DNA from: Tragulus kanchil
Taxonomy: Eukaryota > Chordata > Mammalia > Artiodactyla > Tragulidae
Length of the DNA: 64,000 nucleotides
Reading direction: 5' to 3'
NCBI GenBank assembly: GCA_022376925.1
Contig: JAIOJX010000006.1
Location: forward strand, 61,279,394-61,343,393
The notes beneath the pieces are model-generated. The model was not told where the DNA came from and did no database searches. It was given only the letters and a program-made list of their open reading frames with translations. Positions 47,463 through 59,805 of this stretch are shown piece after piece; position 1 is the stretch's first letter, and the number at the start of each line of letters is the position of its first letter. A program made the translations under genes and the position numbers.

Positions 47463-47998
47463 CAGAAGAAAGGTCATGATGGACCATATAACTATGATGC
47501 TGTGGTCATTCATCTAGAGTTGGACATCCTGGAGTGTGAAGTCTAGTGGGCCTTAGGAAACATTACTGTGAACAAAGTTAGTGGAGTTGATGGAATTGCA
47601 GCTGAGCTATAAAATCCTAAGGAATGATGTTGTTAAAATATTGAACTCAATTTGTCAGCACATTTGGAAAACTTAGTCACCACAGACTTTGTAAAGATCA
47701 ATTTTCATTTCAATTCTAAAGAAGGGCAATGCAAAAAAAAAAATTCTTCCAACTATCTTACAATTGCATTCATTTAACATGCTATTAATAGAAAGGCTAT
47801 GCTTAAAATCCTTCAAACTAGGTTTCAACAGTATGTGACTGAAGAACTTTCCAATGTACAAGTTGTTTTAGAAAAGACAAAGCAACCAGATTTCAAATTA
47901 CCAATATTCATTGGATCATGGAGAAAGAACGGAAGTTCTAGAAATAATTTCTACCTCTGCTTCATTGGCTATGACTGTGTGGATCAAAACAGATTATG
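47462..47998 (+). mobile_element. Host BovB, RT central part
   Basis: Third piece of the split BovB: 'ggacatcctggagtgtgaag' (47523), 'gtgggccttaggaaacatta' and 'gtggagttgatggaattgca', then 'ggctatgactgtgtggatca' near the end (RT motif region upstream of the YxDD box). It stops there without a BovB 3' end, so the element is 3'-incomplete or decayed beyond recognition. Confidence 0.86.
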
Positions 47999-48680
47999 AG
48001 GGGCAAGTTACAGGAAAAACTTACTTCTCCTTAGTGAAATTTTCCTGACTAGCCTATTTACCATACTGTGAAATATTATTTCTCATTTCTACCTTACCAG
48101 CTCCGCCTTCCAACTAACTGAGTAGATTTATTCTTGACATATATTACTCATGCATGCAAGCAAAGAGCAAATAAAATCTCTGGACTGTTTCTTGCACCTG
48201 GAATGTCATCACCTTTGTGATATTTTGAGGTGAATGTTTCCTAAAAATTAATCTAGCCAGATATACATAAGGTCTAATTATATGTAGTCACAGCTAAATA
48301 AAGTTTGCTCCTTGCTTTCATGACCACAATGGTCCACCTCACCATCAATTATATAATCCAAAATCCTACTGTCACTAAAAATGTCTTTGTAGAATCTCAC
48401 TAACTCTTATCACAGGACTTTTTTTTTCCATTTATGATGAAACAATGGATTTTATCCATGGATAACAATAATCATTTTCTTATTATGTGCATAGTCATTA
48501 GAAAGGGAAGGCATTTATTTTAATTAAACAAAATTTCTTAATTATTTAAGATCTCTCTGAGAATATAATTTATAATTATGAGAATTTTAATAAATTCATA
48601 AGATAACAAAATTAATATTTGTTTTTATAAACTTTGCTTTTTCTTTCAATTCTAGAAAGATTGAATTCAACTCATATGTC

Positions 48681-50850
48681 TGCAAAATGCTCTGCTGAGT
48701 TATGCCATGCTTATAATTCTATGTATACTGGAGCACACACTGTTTTCATGCACTCTTTGAATCCACTTTTTTCTTGAAACTTGAATCCAGTGGTTCCTCC
48801 ATGTAAATGCTTTGTCTATTTTCCATTTGCAGTCTCATAGCTGGCAAATTGGTGTATCTACCTCCAGTTCTTGTTAATCAAAAAATTAGGAAATGAATCG
48901 ACTTAAAGGCAGAATTTTCTTATAAGCATATTAGTTGTAACTAACAAATTAACTCAAATATTGGCTCAGGTGTTTGGTAAAGAAAGGAAGCAATATTACA
49001 GGAATGTGTTGGATTAGCAGACCTCGATGTGATTCCAAGACTAATAAAAATAAAGTGCTAGCCAGGGGGAAAAAATTCTTAAGACTTCCAAAATTCAACA
49101 AAATGGGCAATACTAGATCCAGCCACAAAGACGTATGTGAGGATTAAGTGTGTGGTTCTAGGTGCACACTTTAGATTTCAAATAAATAATGCTTACTTCT
49201 GTGATTTTATTTATTCCTTTTAACTGTTAGTGATTTAATATTCTTATTTCTTCTTTTTTAATCCTAATAACTTAGCAGAAGAAAAGGAAGAGGTTGAATT
49301 CTGTATCTGTACCACAGGGTTAGGAACCCATTATATTTCCACTGTGCATCTCAACTGTATTCATTTTTCCTTCTTTTATTCACTTATAAAATATTTAAGC
49401 ATCTATTAAATAGTTCTATGCTTGTTGTCATCTGCCTTGCCATAAAACAGACATTTTTCTCTAGTGTATTTCCTCAAAACTAGCAAAATGAATTAAATTT
49501 CTGAAAAGAAAAACCCATTATCCATAACTCTTATGAACACATATTCTATTATAAATTTTGCCTTAGAGTGAGTGTAATCCATAGAACATATATGTAATCT
49601 AAATATGTTTCCTCTGGGAAACGCTTATATTCTCCTAACCCAGAAAAGTTACAAGTAACTATTACATGTACAGGATTTGGTACAATGTGGTAACAAATGA
49701 GATTAGAAATATTACTGACAATTAAAATTTTCAGTAGAAACGAAGGTAGGTCTAACTATTGTCAGATGCAAAATGCTCTGCTGAGTTATGCCATGCTTAT
49801 AATTCTATGTATACTGGAGCACACACTGTTTTCATGCACTCTTTGAATCCACTTTTTTCTTGAAACTTGAATCCAGTGGTTCCTCCATGTAAATGCTTTG
49901 TCTATTTTCCATTTGCAGTCTCATAGCTGGCAAATTGGTGTATCTACCTCCAGTTCTTGTTAATCAAAAAATTAGGAAATGAATCGACTTAAAGGCAGAA
50001 TTTTCTTATAAGCATATTAGTTGTAACTAACAAATTAACTCAAATATTGGCTCAGGTGTTTGGTAAAGAAAGGAAGCAATATTACAGGAATGTGTTGGAT
50101 TAGCAGACCTCGATGTGATTCCAAGACTAATAAAAATAAAGTGCTAGCCAGGGGGAAAAAATTCTTAAGACTTCCAAAATTCAACAAAATGGGCAATACT
50201 AGATCCAGCCACAAAGACGTATGTGAGGATTAAGTGTGTGGTTCTAGGTGCACACTTTAGATTTCAAATAAATAATGCTTACTTCTGTGATTTTATTTAT
50301 TCCTTTTAACTGTTAGTGATTTAATATTCTTATTTCTTCTTTTTTAATCCTAATAACTTAGCAGAAGAAAAGGAAGAGGTTGAATTCTGTATCTGTACCA
50401 CAGGGTTAGGAACCCATTATATTTCCACTGTGCATCTCAACTGTATTCATTTTTCCTTCTTTTATTCACTTATAAAATATTTAAGCATCTATTAAATAGT
50501 TCTATGCTTGTTGTCATCTGCCTTGCCATAAAACAGACATTTTTCTCTAGTGTATTTCCTCAAAACTAGCAAAATGAATTAAATTTCTGAAAAGAAAAAC
50601 CCATTATCCATAACTCTTATGAACACATATTCTATTATAAATTTTGCCTTAGAGTGAGTGTAATCCATAGAACATATATGTAATCTAAATATGTTTCCTC
50701 TGGGAAACGCTTATATTCTCCTAACCCAGAAAAGTTACAAGTAACTATTACATGTACAGGATTTGGTACAATGTGGTAACAAATGAGATTAGAAATATTA
50801 CTGACAATTAAAATTTTCAGTAGAAACGAAGGTAGGTCTAACTATTGTCA
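48681..50850. repeat. Direct duplication 17 (period 1086)
   Basis: Copies at 48681-49766 and 49767-50850 abut through a shared 'atgc' with no filler. The region lacks any recognised mobile element, which argues against transposition. Confidence 0.97.
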
Positions 50851-52812
50851 AGAATGCCAAAACATAATGAAAAGATATTTTTCTTTTTTTATTTTATGCA
50901 ATCAGATGATTGAAATAATAAACATATAATAAATTAAACACATATCAAGCTTAAGCAATAAACATTAGATCCTATAGTTAATATGAATCAAAACAACTAT
51001 TTTTGATCTTAATTATAACTTCTCTATAATTTAAAATTTGGGAATTTAAGTTAAACAGGATAAAATCAACAAAAGCATAAAATGAATTTTTATGATGAAT
51101 AAAACTATATTCAAAAGATTCACAATCAATTCACAATCAAAGCAATTTTTTTGGATTTAGAAATAATGTCAAATAATTATTTGCTCTAGTAATTTTTTCT
51201 TTTATATTGTAATTAAAATGGTTTATGATGATCTTAAAATATCTTAAAATTCAGCTACATGCTTGAATCTGCGTATATCAACTATTTATTCTCTACTTGA
51301 TAGCAAGTCATTAAAGTGAACATACACTACCAAAATTCTGGTCAATTTGAATGCAAATTAAATCAATACAATAACATAAAAGAATTTGTCCTTGGAAGGA
51401 GTATATGTTTAGGCAGCTGCTCAGGATCTATGCTTAGCTGATCTCTAACAATATAACTATTCTCAAGATATTTCTTGCAATCTTCATTTTCAAACAGCTC
51501 AGAGCAAGGAGACATAATGCATATATTTCAAAAACTAAGCATTGGTGCATTGAGTTTCATTTCAAGCCTCATCAGTACATTTTGTCATACAAATGTAGGA
51601 AAATATATTGATGAATCAAATAGGAAATGTTTTAATCCATGCCAATAACTTATTCATATAACTAGGACTGAATGTGTATGGCTAGAATTGAAAAACTGTA
51701 AGTCATAATGTTTTTAGAATATTCTATTATAAATTTTGCCTTAGAGTGAGTGTAATCCATAGAACATATATGTAATCTAAATATGTTTCCTCTGGGAAAC
51801 GCTTATATTCTCCTAACCCAGAAAAGTTACAAGTAACTATTACATGTACAGGATTTGGTACAATGTGGTAACAAATGAGATTAGAAATATTACTGACAAT
51901 TAAAATTTTCAGTAGAAACGAAGGTAGGTCTAACTATTGTCAAGAATGCCAAAACATAATGAAAAGATATTTTTCTTTTTTTATTTTATGCAATCAGATG
52001 ATTGAAATAATAAACATATAATAAATTAAACACATATCAAGCTTAAGCAATAAACATTAGATCCTATAGTTAATATGAATCAAAACAACTATTTTTGATC
52101 TTAATTATAACTTCTCTATAATTTAAAATTTGGGAATTTAAGTTAAACAGGATAAAATCAACAAAAGCATAAAATGAATTTTTATGATGAATAAAACTAT
52201 ATTCAAAAAGATTCACAATCAATTCACAATCAAAGCAATTTTTTTGGATTTAGAAATAATGTCAAATAATTATTTGCTCTAGTAATTTTTTCTTTTATAT
52301 TGTAATTAAAATGGTTTATGATGATCTTAAAATATCTTAAAATTCAGCTACATGCTTGAATCTGCGTATATCAACTATTTATTCTCTACTTGATAGCAAG
52401 TCATTAAAGTGAACATACACTACCAAAATTCTGGTCAATTTGAATGCAAATTAAATCAATACAATAACATAAAAGAATTTGTCCTTGGAAGGAGTATATG
52501 TTTAGGCAGCTGCTCAGGATCTATGCTTAGCTGATCTCTAACAATATAACTATTCTCAAGATATTTCTTGCAATCTTCATTTTCAAACAGCTCAGAGCAA
52601 GGAGACATAATGCATATATTTCAAAAACTAAGCATTGGTGCATTGAGTTTCATTTCAAGCCTCATCAGTACATTTTGTCATACAAATGTAGGAAAATATA
52701 TTGATGAATCAAATAGGAAATGTTTTAATCCATGCCAATAACTTATTCATATAACTAGGACTGAATGTGTATGGCTAGAATTGAAAAACTGTAAGTCATA
52801 ATGTTTTTTAGA
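50627..52812. repeat. Direct duplication 18 (period 1092)
   Basis: Copies at 50627-51718 and 51719-52812. Differences are an A-run (four versus five near 51115/52205) and a T-run near the end. Its first ~220 bases also end duplication 17, giving three copies. Confidence 0.97.
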
Positions 52813-53039
52813 ATATTATATTGAATAATTACAAAAGATAAAGAGTTTTTCTACATACTTATTTTCAATTTATAGTTATTCCTACAAAAATAAACACAAA
52901 AGACAAAATAGCACTACAAATCAAATTCCAAACATTGTTGGAACTAAAATACTTTTTTTTTTAATGATTTCAATATTTTAATATGTATCACTTTTAAAGA
53001 ACAGCAGTATTACTAAATAAATTAGATGTTTAACTTACA

Positions 53040-53165
53040 TGCTTTTATTTATTTATTAATTTTTAATTGAAGGGTAATTGCTTTAAAAAACTGTGTTGTT
53101 TTCTGCCATACATCCACATGTATCAGCCATAGGTTTATATATGTCCCCACCCTCTTGAAAATACA
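53040..53165 (-). mobile_element. L1 3'-region fragment, antisense
   Basis: 'ttttctgccatacatccaca' and 'tgtatcagccatagg' followed by 'atatgtccccaccctcttg' match the antisense 3' region of cetartiodactyl L1s. Similarity stops near 53165 and returns at about 53430, so either an insertion or decay lies between. Confidence 0.62.
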
Positions 53166-53429
53166 CTGTATAAGTTCAAAGCATTACTGTAATTAATTTA
53201 ATCAACAGATACCATTCAACACTTATTATATCCCAGTTCTTTGAGAAAGGAATGCTTCTGGAGTATAGAGATAAATATAGTACTCATTTCCTATGATGTG
53301 TTGAGTATCGGCACATGTGTAGACAAAGAATAAATGTGCAATGTTTCTAGACACACATACATATGTGGACAATGAGTCTTAGGAACAAATAGAAAGAAAT
53401 CCTTAATTGTGCCTTAGAAAAGGTCAAGA

Positions 53430-53585
53430 TTCTCTGATTTATTTCAGTTAGCATAATATCCTCCAGATCCATCTATATTATTGCAAATAGCAAGATTTCA
53501 TTCTTTCATATGGGAGAGTATTATTCCATTCTGTACTCATATATCACATCTTTTTTACCCATCCATCAGCTGATAGATAAGATAG
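53430..53585 (-). mobile_element. L1 3'-region fragment, antisense
   Basis: 'ttcagttagcataatatcct' and 'ccatctatattattgcaaat' followed by 'tattattccattctgta' are antisense to the L1 stretch that reads 'ggaatactacacagc' in sense (compare 38620). Repeated about 1077 bases downstream. Confidence 0.75.
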
Positions 53586-53805
53586 CGGTATGAAATTAAG
53601 AGTTACACAGTGCTACATATAAAATGTATAAGATACAGGGATGTTATATACAGAATGTAAAATATAGTCAATATTTTATAATAATTTTAATTGAGTATAC
53701 TCTATAAAAATATTGATCCACTATATTGTCAACCTGAAATACATACAATATTGTAAATCAACTGTAGTTTAATTTTGTAGATAATAAAAAATTAAAAAGT
53801 CAAGA
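53586..53805 (+). mobile_element. L1 3' terminus, sense
   Basis: 'aatattgtaaatcaactgta' and 'aataaaaaattaaaaagtca' give the usual L1 terminus and A-rich tail in the sense direction, immediately after an antisense L1 3' region. This could be another 5'-inverted insertion or two neighbouring fragments. Repeated at about 54663-54882. Confidence 0.62.
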
Positions 53806-54221
53806 TCCTTACAAAAGAGTAGGTAGATTTGCTAATAGGAGAAAACAACAAGAACAACAAAAAATCATACTTGCTTTAAAATTATGAAGACTGAAATACT
53901 CCAGAAGTCCCCAAAGTCCAGAGACCACCAGTGAGATATCAGTACTTCAGTAAGGTTAGACTCTCTTGGCTAACTAAAATGGGGGTAAACAGATGTGGTG
54001 ACTCTATAAGTAGCTCAGACAAAGCTCCAGGATCTACTTGCAGGTCTAGTCTATCGGTGGAACTATTTGACTAATCCTACGAAAATCTTCTAAGCCTGGG
54101 CAATTGTGCCCATGACCCATGGGCTTGGCACAGGGTGAGTTCTGATTATACAGGGTCAATACCTACTTTAACTGTCAGTAACCAAATTGACAAAATGTAT
54201 TCTGGAAACGTATAGAGATAA

Positions 54222-54882
54222 CCCCACCCTCTTGAAAATACACTGTATAAGTTCAAAGCATTACTGTAATTAATTTAATCAACAGATACCATTCAACACT
54301 TATTATATCCCAGTTCTTTGAGAAAGGAATGCTTCTGGAGTATAGAGATAAATATAGTACTCATTTCCTATGATGTGTTGAGTATCGGCACATGTGTAGA
54401 CAAAGAATAAATGTGCAATGTTTCTAGACACACATACATATGTGGACAATGAGTCTTAGGAACAAATAGAAAGAAATCCTTAATTGTGCCTTAGAAAAGG
54501 TCAAGATTCTCTGATTTATTTCAGTTAGCATAATATCCTCCAGATCCATCTATATTATTGCAAATAGCAAGATTTCATTCTTTCATATGGGAGAGTATTA
54601 TTCCATTCTGTACTCATATATCACATCTTTTTTACCCATCCATCAGCTGATAGATAAGATAGCGGTATGAAATTAAGAGTTACACAGTGCTACATATAAA
54701 ATGTATAAGATACAGGGATGTTATATACAGAATGTAAAATATAGTCAATATTTTATAATAATTTTAATTGAGTATACTCTATAAAAATATTGATCCACTA
54801 TATTGTCAACCTGAAATACATACAATATTGTAAATCAACTGTAGTTTAATTTTGTAGATAATAAAAAATTAAAAAGTCAAGA
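54222..54882. mobile_element. L1 fragments (duplicate copy)
   Basis: Repeats the L1 pieces of 53145-53805 through duplication 19. Confidence 0.65.
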
Positions 54883-55307
54883 TCCTTACAAAAGAGTAGG
54901 TAGATTTGCTAATAGGAGAAAACAACAAGAACAACAAAAAATCATACTTGCTTTAAAATTATGAAGACTGAAATACTCCAGAAGCCCCCAAAGTCCAGAG
55001 ACCACCAGTGAGATATCAGTACTTCAGTAAGGTTAGACTCTCTTGGCTAACTAAAATGGGGGTAAACAGATGTGGTGACTCCCCTATAAGTAGCTCAGAC
55101 AAAGCTCCAGGATCTACTTGCAGGTCTAGTCTATCGGTGGAACTATTTGACTAATCCTACGAAAATCTTCTAAGCCTGGGCAATTGTGCCCATGACCCAT
55201 GGGCTTGGCACAGGGGTGAGTTCTGATTATACAGGGTCAATACCTACTTTAACTGTCAGTAACCAAATTGACAAAATGTATTCTGGAATTCTACTTTGTT
55301 AGAAATT

Positions 55308-55520
55308 GAAAGTGAAACTGTTGGTAGCTTAGTTGAGTCCAACTCTTTGTGATCACCTGGTTGGGGCAGCGAGGCTTCTCTGTCCATGGCATTCTCCAGG
55401 CAAAGATACTGGAGGGGGTTGTCATTGCTTCATCCAGGGGATCTTCCCAACCCAGGAATCAAACCGAGATCTCTTGCATTCAAGGTAGATTCTTTACCAT
55501 CTGAGCTGCCAGAGAAGAAC
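55308..55520 (-). mobile_element. Bov-tA SINE, antisense
   Basis: 'gttgagtccaactctttgtg', 'caaagatactggagggggtt', 'ggatcttcccaacccaggaa', then the reversed head 'ctttaccatctgagctgcca'. Reversed Bov-tA with head and body. A 121-codon minus-strand frame (55845-55480) runs into its head, giving 'SLAAQMVKNLP', a well-known by-product of Bov-tA translation. Duplicate at 56456-56670. Confidence 0.9.
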
Positions 55521-55854
55521 CAAGGATGAGCAGTCTTTCTTCAACTTCATACCAAGGTGCTCCCAAAGGGCATGCGATTTCCCTGAGCTTTTCTAAATTA
55601 AAGTATCTCTCTGTACTTATCATAGCTTGAGGTACCTTGCAAAACTCCAAGAAGCATGAGAGACTGAAGCCATCCTTACTACAGTTATTTTCTCCCTGGG
55701 ATTTTAGAAAAGAGAGCCAAGTCATCATGACCGGAAAACATGTCAAAATGTTCCTGGAGAACTGGCTTTCAGGATAGAGGAAATTAGAAGTATAAACACC
55801 CCTCTGCCCCACTGCCCCACAAGAAAAGGCCAAGGCAGAATTCAAAGTCAGACT
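55521..55854. other. Sequence with a chance frame, nothing recognised
   Basis: A minus-strand frame crosses this stretch but shows no domain. Its start lies in unrecognised sequence, its end is Bov-tA, and it is duplicated at 56627-56992. I do not call it a gene. Confidence 0.45.
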
Positions 55855-55925
55855 AATCTGAGAACATACATATCTGTAAACAACAAAACTCTGTAAAAGT
55901 TAAAAGTAAAATAAAGTTTTTTAAA
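55855..55925 (+). mobile_element. Very short L1 3'-end insertion
   Basis: 'gaacatacatatctgtaaac' and 'aacaaaactctgtaaaagtt' match the last ~70 bases of the L1 at 39005-39075 almost exactly and are followed by an A-rich tail. A severely 5'-truncated copy of the same L1 subfamily. Duplicate at 57003-57075. Confidence 0.82.
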
Positions 55926-56065
55926 AATAATAATTTAGTTAGGAGAAAGAGTGCAAGTATTTATAAAGCTACATTCACTAACTAAATTGTGACCTTTTAG
56001 AAAGAACATCTGTCCCAACTGCCTTAACAAACAGAGTTAAGACACTTAGTTAAAACATTCTAGGG

Positions 56066-56119
56066 CTTCCTGGTGATCCAGTGGGTAAAGAGTCCACCTT
56101 TCAGTGCAAGGGCACTGGT
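56066..56119 (+). mobile_element. CHR-like SINE head, artificially truncated copy
   Basis: First ~54 bases of the element at 57210-57500, cut by the junction of duplication 20. Confidence 0.85.
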
Positions 56120-56455
56120 TGAAATACTCCAGAAGTCCCCAAAGTCCAGAGACCACCAGTGAGATATCAGTACTTCAGTAAGGTTAGACTCTCTTGGCTA
56201 ACTAAAATGGGGTAAACAGATGTGGTGACTCTATAAGTAGCTCAGACAAAGCTCCAGGATCTACTTGCAGGTCTAGTCTATCGGTGGAACTATTTGACTA
56301 ATCCTACGAAAATCTTCTAAGCCTGGGCAATTGTGCCCATGACCCATGGGCTTGGCACAGGGGTGAGTTCTGATTATACAGGGTCAATACCTACTTTAAC
56401 TGTCAGTAACCAAATTGACAAAATGTATTCTGGAATTCTACTTTGTTAGAAATTG

Positions 56456-56670
56456 AAAGTGAAACTGTTGGTAGCTTAGTTGAGTCCAACTCTTTGTGAT
56501 CACCTGGTTGGGGCAGCGAGGCTTCTCTGTCCATGGCATTCTCCAGGCAAAGATACTGGAGGGGGTTGTCATTGCTTCATCCAGGGGATCTTCCCAACCC
56601 AGGAATCAAACCGAGATCTCTTGCATTCAAGGTAGATTCTTTACCATCTGAGCTGCCAGAGAAGAACCAA
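56456..56670 (-). mobile_element. Bov-tA SINE, antisense (duplicate copy)
   Basis: Duplicate of 55308-55520 through duplication 20. Confidence 0.89.
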
Positions 56671-57002
56671 GGATGAGCAGTCTTTCTTCAACTTCATACC
56701 AAGGTGCTCCCAAAGGGCATGCGATTTCCCTGAGCTTTTCTAAATTAAAGTATCTCTCTGTACTTATCATAGCTTGAGGTACCTTGCAAAACTCCAAGAA
56801 GCATGAGAGACTGAAGCCATCCTTACTACAGTTATTTTCTCCCTGGGATTTTAGAAAAGAGAGCCAAGTCATCATGACCGGAAAACATGTCAAAATGTTC
56901 CTGGAGAACTGGCTTTCAGGATAGAGGAAATTAGAAGTATAAACACCCCTCTGCCCCACTGCCCCACAAGAAAAGGCCAAGGCAGAATTCAAAGTCAGAC
57001 TA

Positions 57003-57075
57003 ATCTGAGAACATACATATCTGTAAACAACAAAACTCTGTAAAAGTTAAAAGTAAAATAAAGTTTTTTAAAAAT
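57003..57075 (+). mobile_element. Short L1 3' end (duplicate copy)
   Basis: Duplicate of 55855-55925. Confidence 0.8.
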
Positions 57076-57209
57076 AATAATTTAGTTAGGAGAAAGAGTG
57101 CAAGTATTTATAAAGCTACATTCACTAACTAAATTGTGACCTTTTAGAAAGAACATCTGTCCCAACTGCCTTAACAAACAGAGTTAAGACACTTAGTTAA
57201 AACATTCTA

Positions 57210-57500
57210 GGGCTTCCCTGGTGATCCAGTGGGTAAAGAGTCCACCTTTCAGTGCAAGGGGCACTGGTTCAATCCCTCACCCTGGAAGATCCTGAGTGCC
57301 ACGGAGTGGCTGGACTGGTATGTCCACTTGAGAGCCAGCACTCTACAGCACATGCGCCCAGAGCCGGTCCTCTGCAAAAGGAGAGACTGCTGTGGTGGGA
57401 GGCCCACACAGGCCAAAGCGTAAAGATGGATGAGAATTAATGAATAAAAAACCAATAAAAGAGGCCAAAATGTAAAAAACAAACAAACAAACAAAAACCC
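57210..57500 (+). mobile_element. CHR-like SINE, diverged
   Basis: Head 'gggcttccctggtgatccag', a body with 'agagccggtcctctgc', and a terminal module reduced to 'aaaaaccaataaaagaggcc', followed by (CAAA)n instead of the C-rich block. Older than the copies at 16109 and 40551. Repeated at 58309-58599. Confidence 0.9.
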
Positions 57501-58200
57501 ACCTTCTAGTTGTGCTGGCTAATCTGATAACAGTTGTGTCAATATATTTTGCTTAAAATAAGTATATGTTTGAATCTTTACCAAATAATTCTTGTTCAGT
57601 GATTTCAATCAAAATGGTAATCAAAAATTTTGAGATTGCGACTTGTTTTCCTTCCTTAAAAATCTGCACATTATAGGTTAGAAAATAATAGTTATCTCTG
57701 AATGTCAACTTTTTCAATAGTCATTTAATCCGTGTATGTTGGGATAGGAGGAATAAAAGTATAGAGTATGTGGTAAACATTAATGTTGATTTTAAACCAC
57801 ACTAAATAAATATACTTATTAAGAGAGCAAGAAATCTATATAAACCACATGAGAACTGTTTTCTCTCTTGGTTTTGTTTCATCTGACCAAGCATTGCCTC
57901 AGATAACTTTCAGTTGAAAATGAGCATCAGCAGAAATGATCTTATTATATAAACAGTAAACCAATCTATTCAGCTGCATACCATCCACATATATCCTTAG
58001 ATCCAGATAGCTGAAATATAATTGTGACTTCTTTAATAGTCCATTTAACTTGTATGACCAAACAAACTGTTATTTTGAAACAGCACCTTTCAAGAGTTTT
58101 GAAAAATAACCTTAAAACTGTTATATTTGGCTTTTAAAAAATCATGATATAACTACCTACTTCTCTAGATGTGTGTTAGTGAGAAATGCTTACACAACTT
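57501..58200. other. AT-rich sequence, nothing recognised
   Basis: No gene or repeat family recognised. Recurs at 58600-59300. Confidence 0.5.
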
Positions 58201-58308
58201 ATACATCACACAAAAGTATTTATAAAGCTAAAATTGTGACCTTTAGAAAGAACATCTGTCCCAACTGCCTTAACAAACAGAGTTAAGACACTTAGTTAAA
58301 ACATTCTA

Positions 58309-58599
58309 GGGCTTCCCTGGTGATCCAGTGGGTAAAGAGTCCACCTTTCAGTGCAAGGGGCACTGGTTCAATCCCTCACCCTGGAAGATCCTGAGTGCCA
58401 CGGAGTGGCTGGACTGGTATGTCCACTTGAGAGCCAGCACTCTACAGCACATGCGCCCAGAGCCGGTCCTCTGCAAAAGGAGAGACTGCTGTGGTGGGAG
58501 GCCCACACAGGCCAAAGCGTAAAGATGGATGAGAATTAATGAATAAAAAACCAATAAAAGAGGCCAAAATGTAAAAAACAAACAAACAAACAAAAACCC
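58309..58599 (+). mobile_element. CHR-like SINE (duplicate copy)
   Basis: Duplicate of 57210-57500 through duplication 21. Confidence 0.9.
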
Positions 58600-59528
58600 A
58601 CCTTCTAGTTGTGCTGGCTAATCTGATAACAGTTGTGTCAATATATTTTGCTTAAAATAAGTATATGTTTGAATCTTTACCAAATAATTCTTGTTCAGTG
58701 ATTTCAATCAAAATGGTAATCAAAAATTTTGAGATTGCGACTTGTTTTCCTTCCTTAAAAATCTGCACATTATAGGTTAGAAAATAATAGTTATCTCTGA
58801 ATGTCAACTTTTTCAATAGTCATTTAATCCGTGTATGTTGGGATAGGAGGAATAAAAGTATAGAGTATGTGGTAAACATTAATGTTGATTTTAAACCACA
58901 CTAAATAAATATACTTATTAAGAGAGCAAGAAATCTATATAAACCACATGAGAACTGTTTTCTCTCTTGGTTTTGTTTCATCTGACCAAGCATTGCCTCA
59001 GATAACTTTCAGTTGAAAATGAGCATCAGCAGAAATGATCTTATTATATAAACAGTAAACCAATCTATTCAGCTGCATACCATCCACATATATCCTTAGA
59101 TCCAGATAGCTGAAATATAATTGTGACTTCTTTAATAGTCCATTTAACTTGTATGACCAAACAAACTGTTATTTTGAAACAGCACCTTTCAAGAGTTTTG
59201 AAAAATAACCTTAAAACTGTTATATTTGGCTTTTAAAAAATCATGATATAACTACCTACTTCTCTAGATGTGTGTTAGTGAGAAATGCTTACACAACTTA
59301 TACATCACACAAAATACCCTGTGCAATAGCTTCAGCAAACTAAATTCTTGATATTTACCTTCCTTTAGACCTTAGTACCTGGCTCATTAAAAGGTGTTTA
59401 AGGTTAGAAACGGGATTCACTCGCTAAAGCATTAGTTTCGTGCAGAAATACTATGCATTCTTGAGGTAATGAATTTAGGTCACTTCTAAGTGTAAAAAAA
59501 AGGAAATCTGTGGGAAAGGTTTCTTTCC

Positions 59529-59805
59529 TTTTTTTTTTTTTGCTTTTTTTTCTGGACACTTCTATTGGTCTTTCATTTATCCATTTTCATCCTTCTTTGG
59601 CCTGTGTGGGACTCCCATTGCTGTGGCCTCTCTTACTGCAGAGCACCGGCTCTGGGCGCATGCGCTCCAGAGCTCTGGCTTGGTAGTTGGACACATCGGT
59701 CCAGCCGCTCCGTGGCAGGTGGAGTCTTCCTAGGCCAGGGATCGAACCGGTGCCCCTCACACTGCAAGCTGATGTCCTTACCCACTGGACCACCAGGGAA
59801 GTCCC
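59529..59805 (-). mobile_element. CHR-like SINE, antisense
   Basis: T-run, 'acacttctattggtctttca', 'gagcaccggctctgggcgca', 'gatcgaaccggtgcccctca' and the reversed head 'ccactggaccaccagggaag'. The C-rich block is missing. Not affected by the duplications. Confidence 0.92.

Larger units (their letters stand above)
47999..53039. other. AT-rich sequence, nothing recognised
   Basis: About 2.9 kb after removal of duplications 17 and 18. No gene frame, RNA gene or repeat family recognised with confidence; 48000-48150 is faintly like an L2 3' end. Confidence 0.45.
53145..55288. repeat. Direct duplication 19 (period 1077)
   Basis: Copies at 53145-54208 and 54222-55288, with 13 bases of filler. Single-base differences: T/C near 53912 versus 54983, and G-run length near 54134/55213. 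Confidence 0.97.
54969..57269. repeat. Direct duplication 20 (period 1151) with degraded tail
   Basis: Copies at 54969-56119 and 56120-57269. Copy 1 ends in the head of a SINE with two single-base deletions relative to copy 2 ('cttcctgg' for 'cttccctgg', 'aagggcac' for 'aaggggcac'), the signature of less-polished sequence. Its first ~310 bases occur three times. Confidence 0.97.
57102..59312. repeat. Direct duplication 21 (period about 1099-1112) with corrupted start
   Basis: Copies at 57102-58213 and 58214-59312. The first ~40 bases of copy 2 lack 12 bases present in copy 1 ('cattcactaact') and one T of a T-run. After that the copies run in register. Confidence 0.96.

Noticed and set aside
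48000..48150. Possible L2 LINE 3' end
   Set aside because: Only a vague resemblance ('ttttcctgactagcc' and neighbours); too weak to annotate by eye.
55480..55845. 121-codon minus-strand frame as a novel gene
   Set aside because: Its end is Bov-tA-derived ('SLAAQMVKNLP'), the rest shows no domain, and it appears twice only because of duplication 20.
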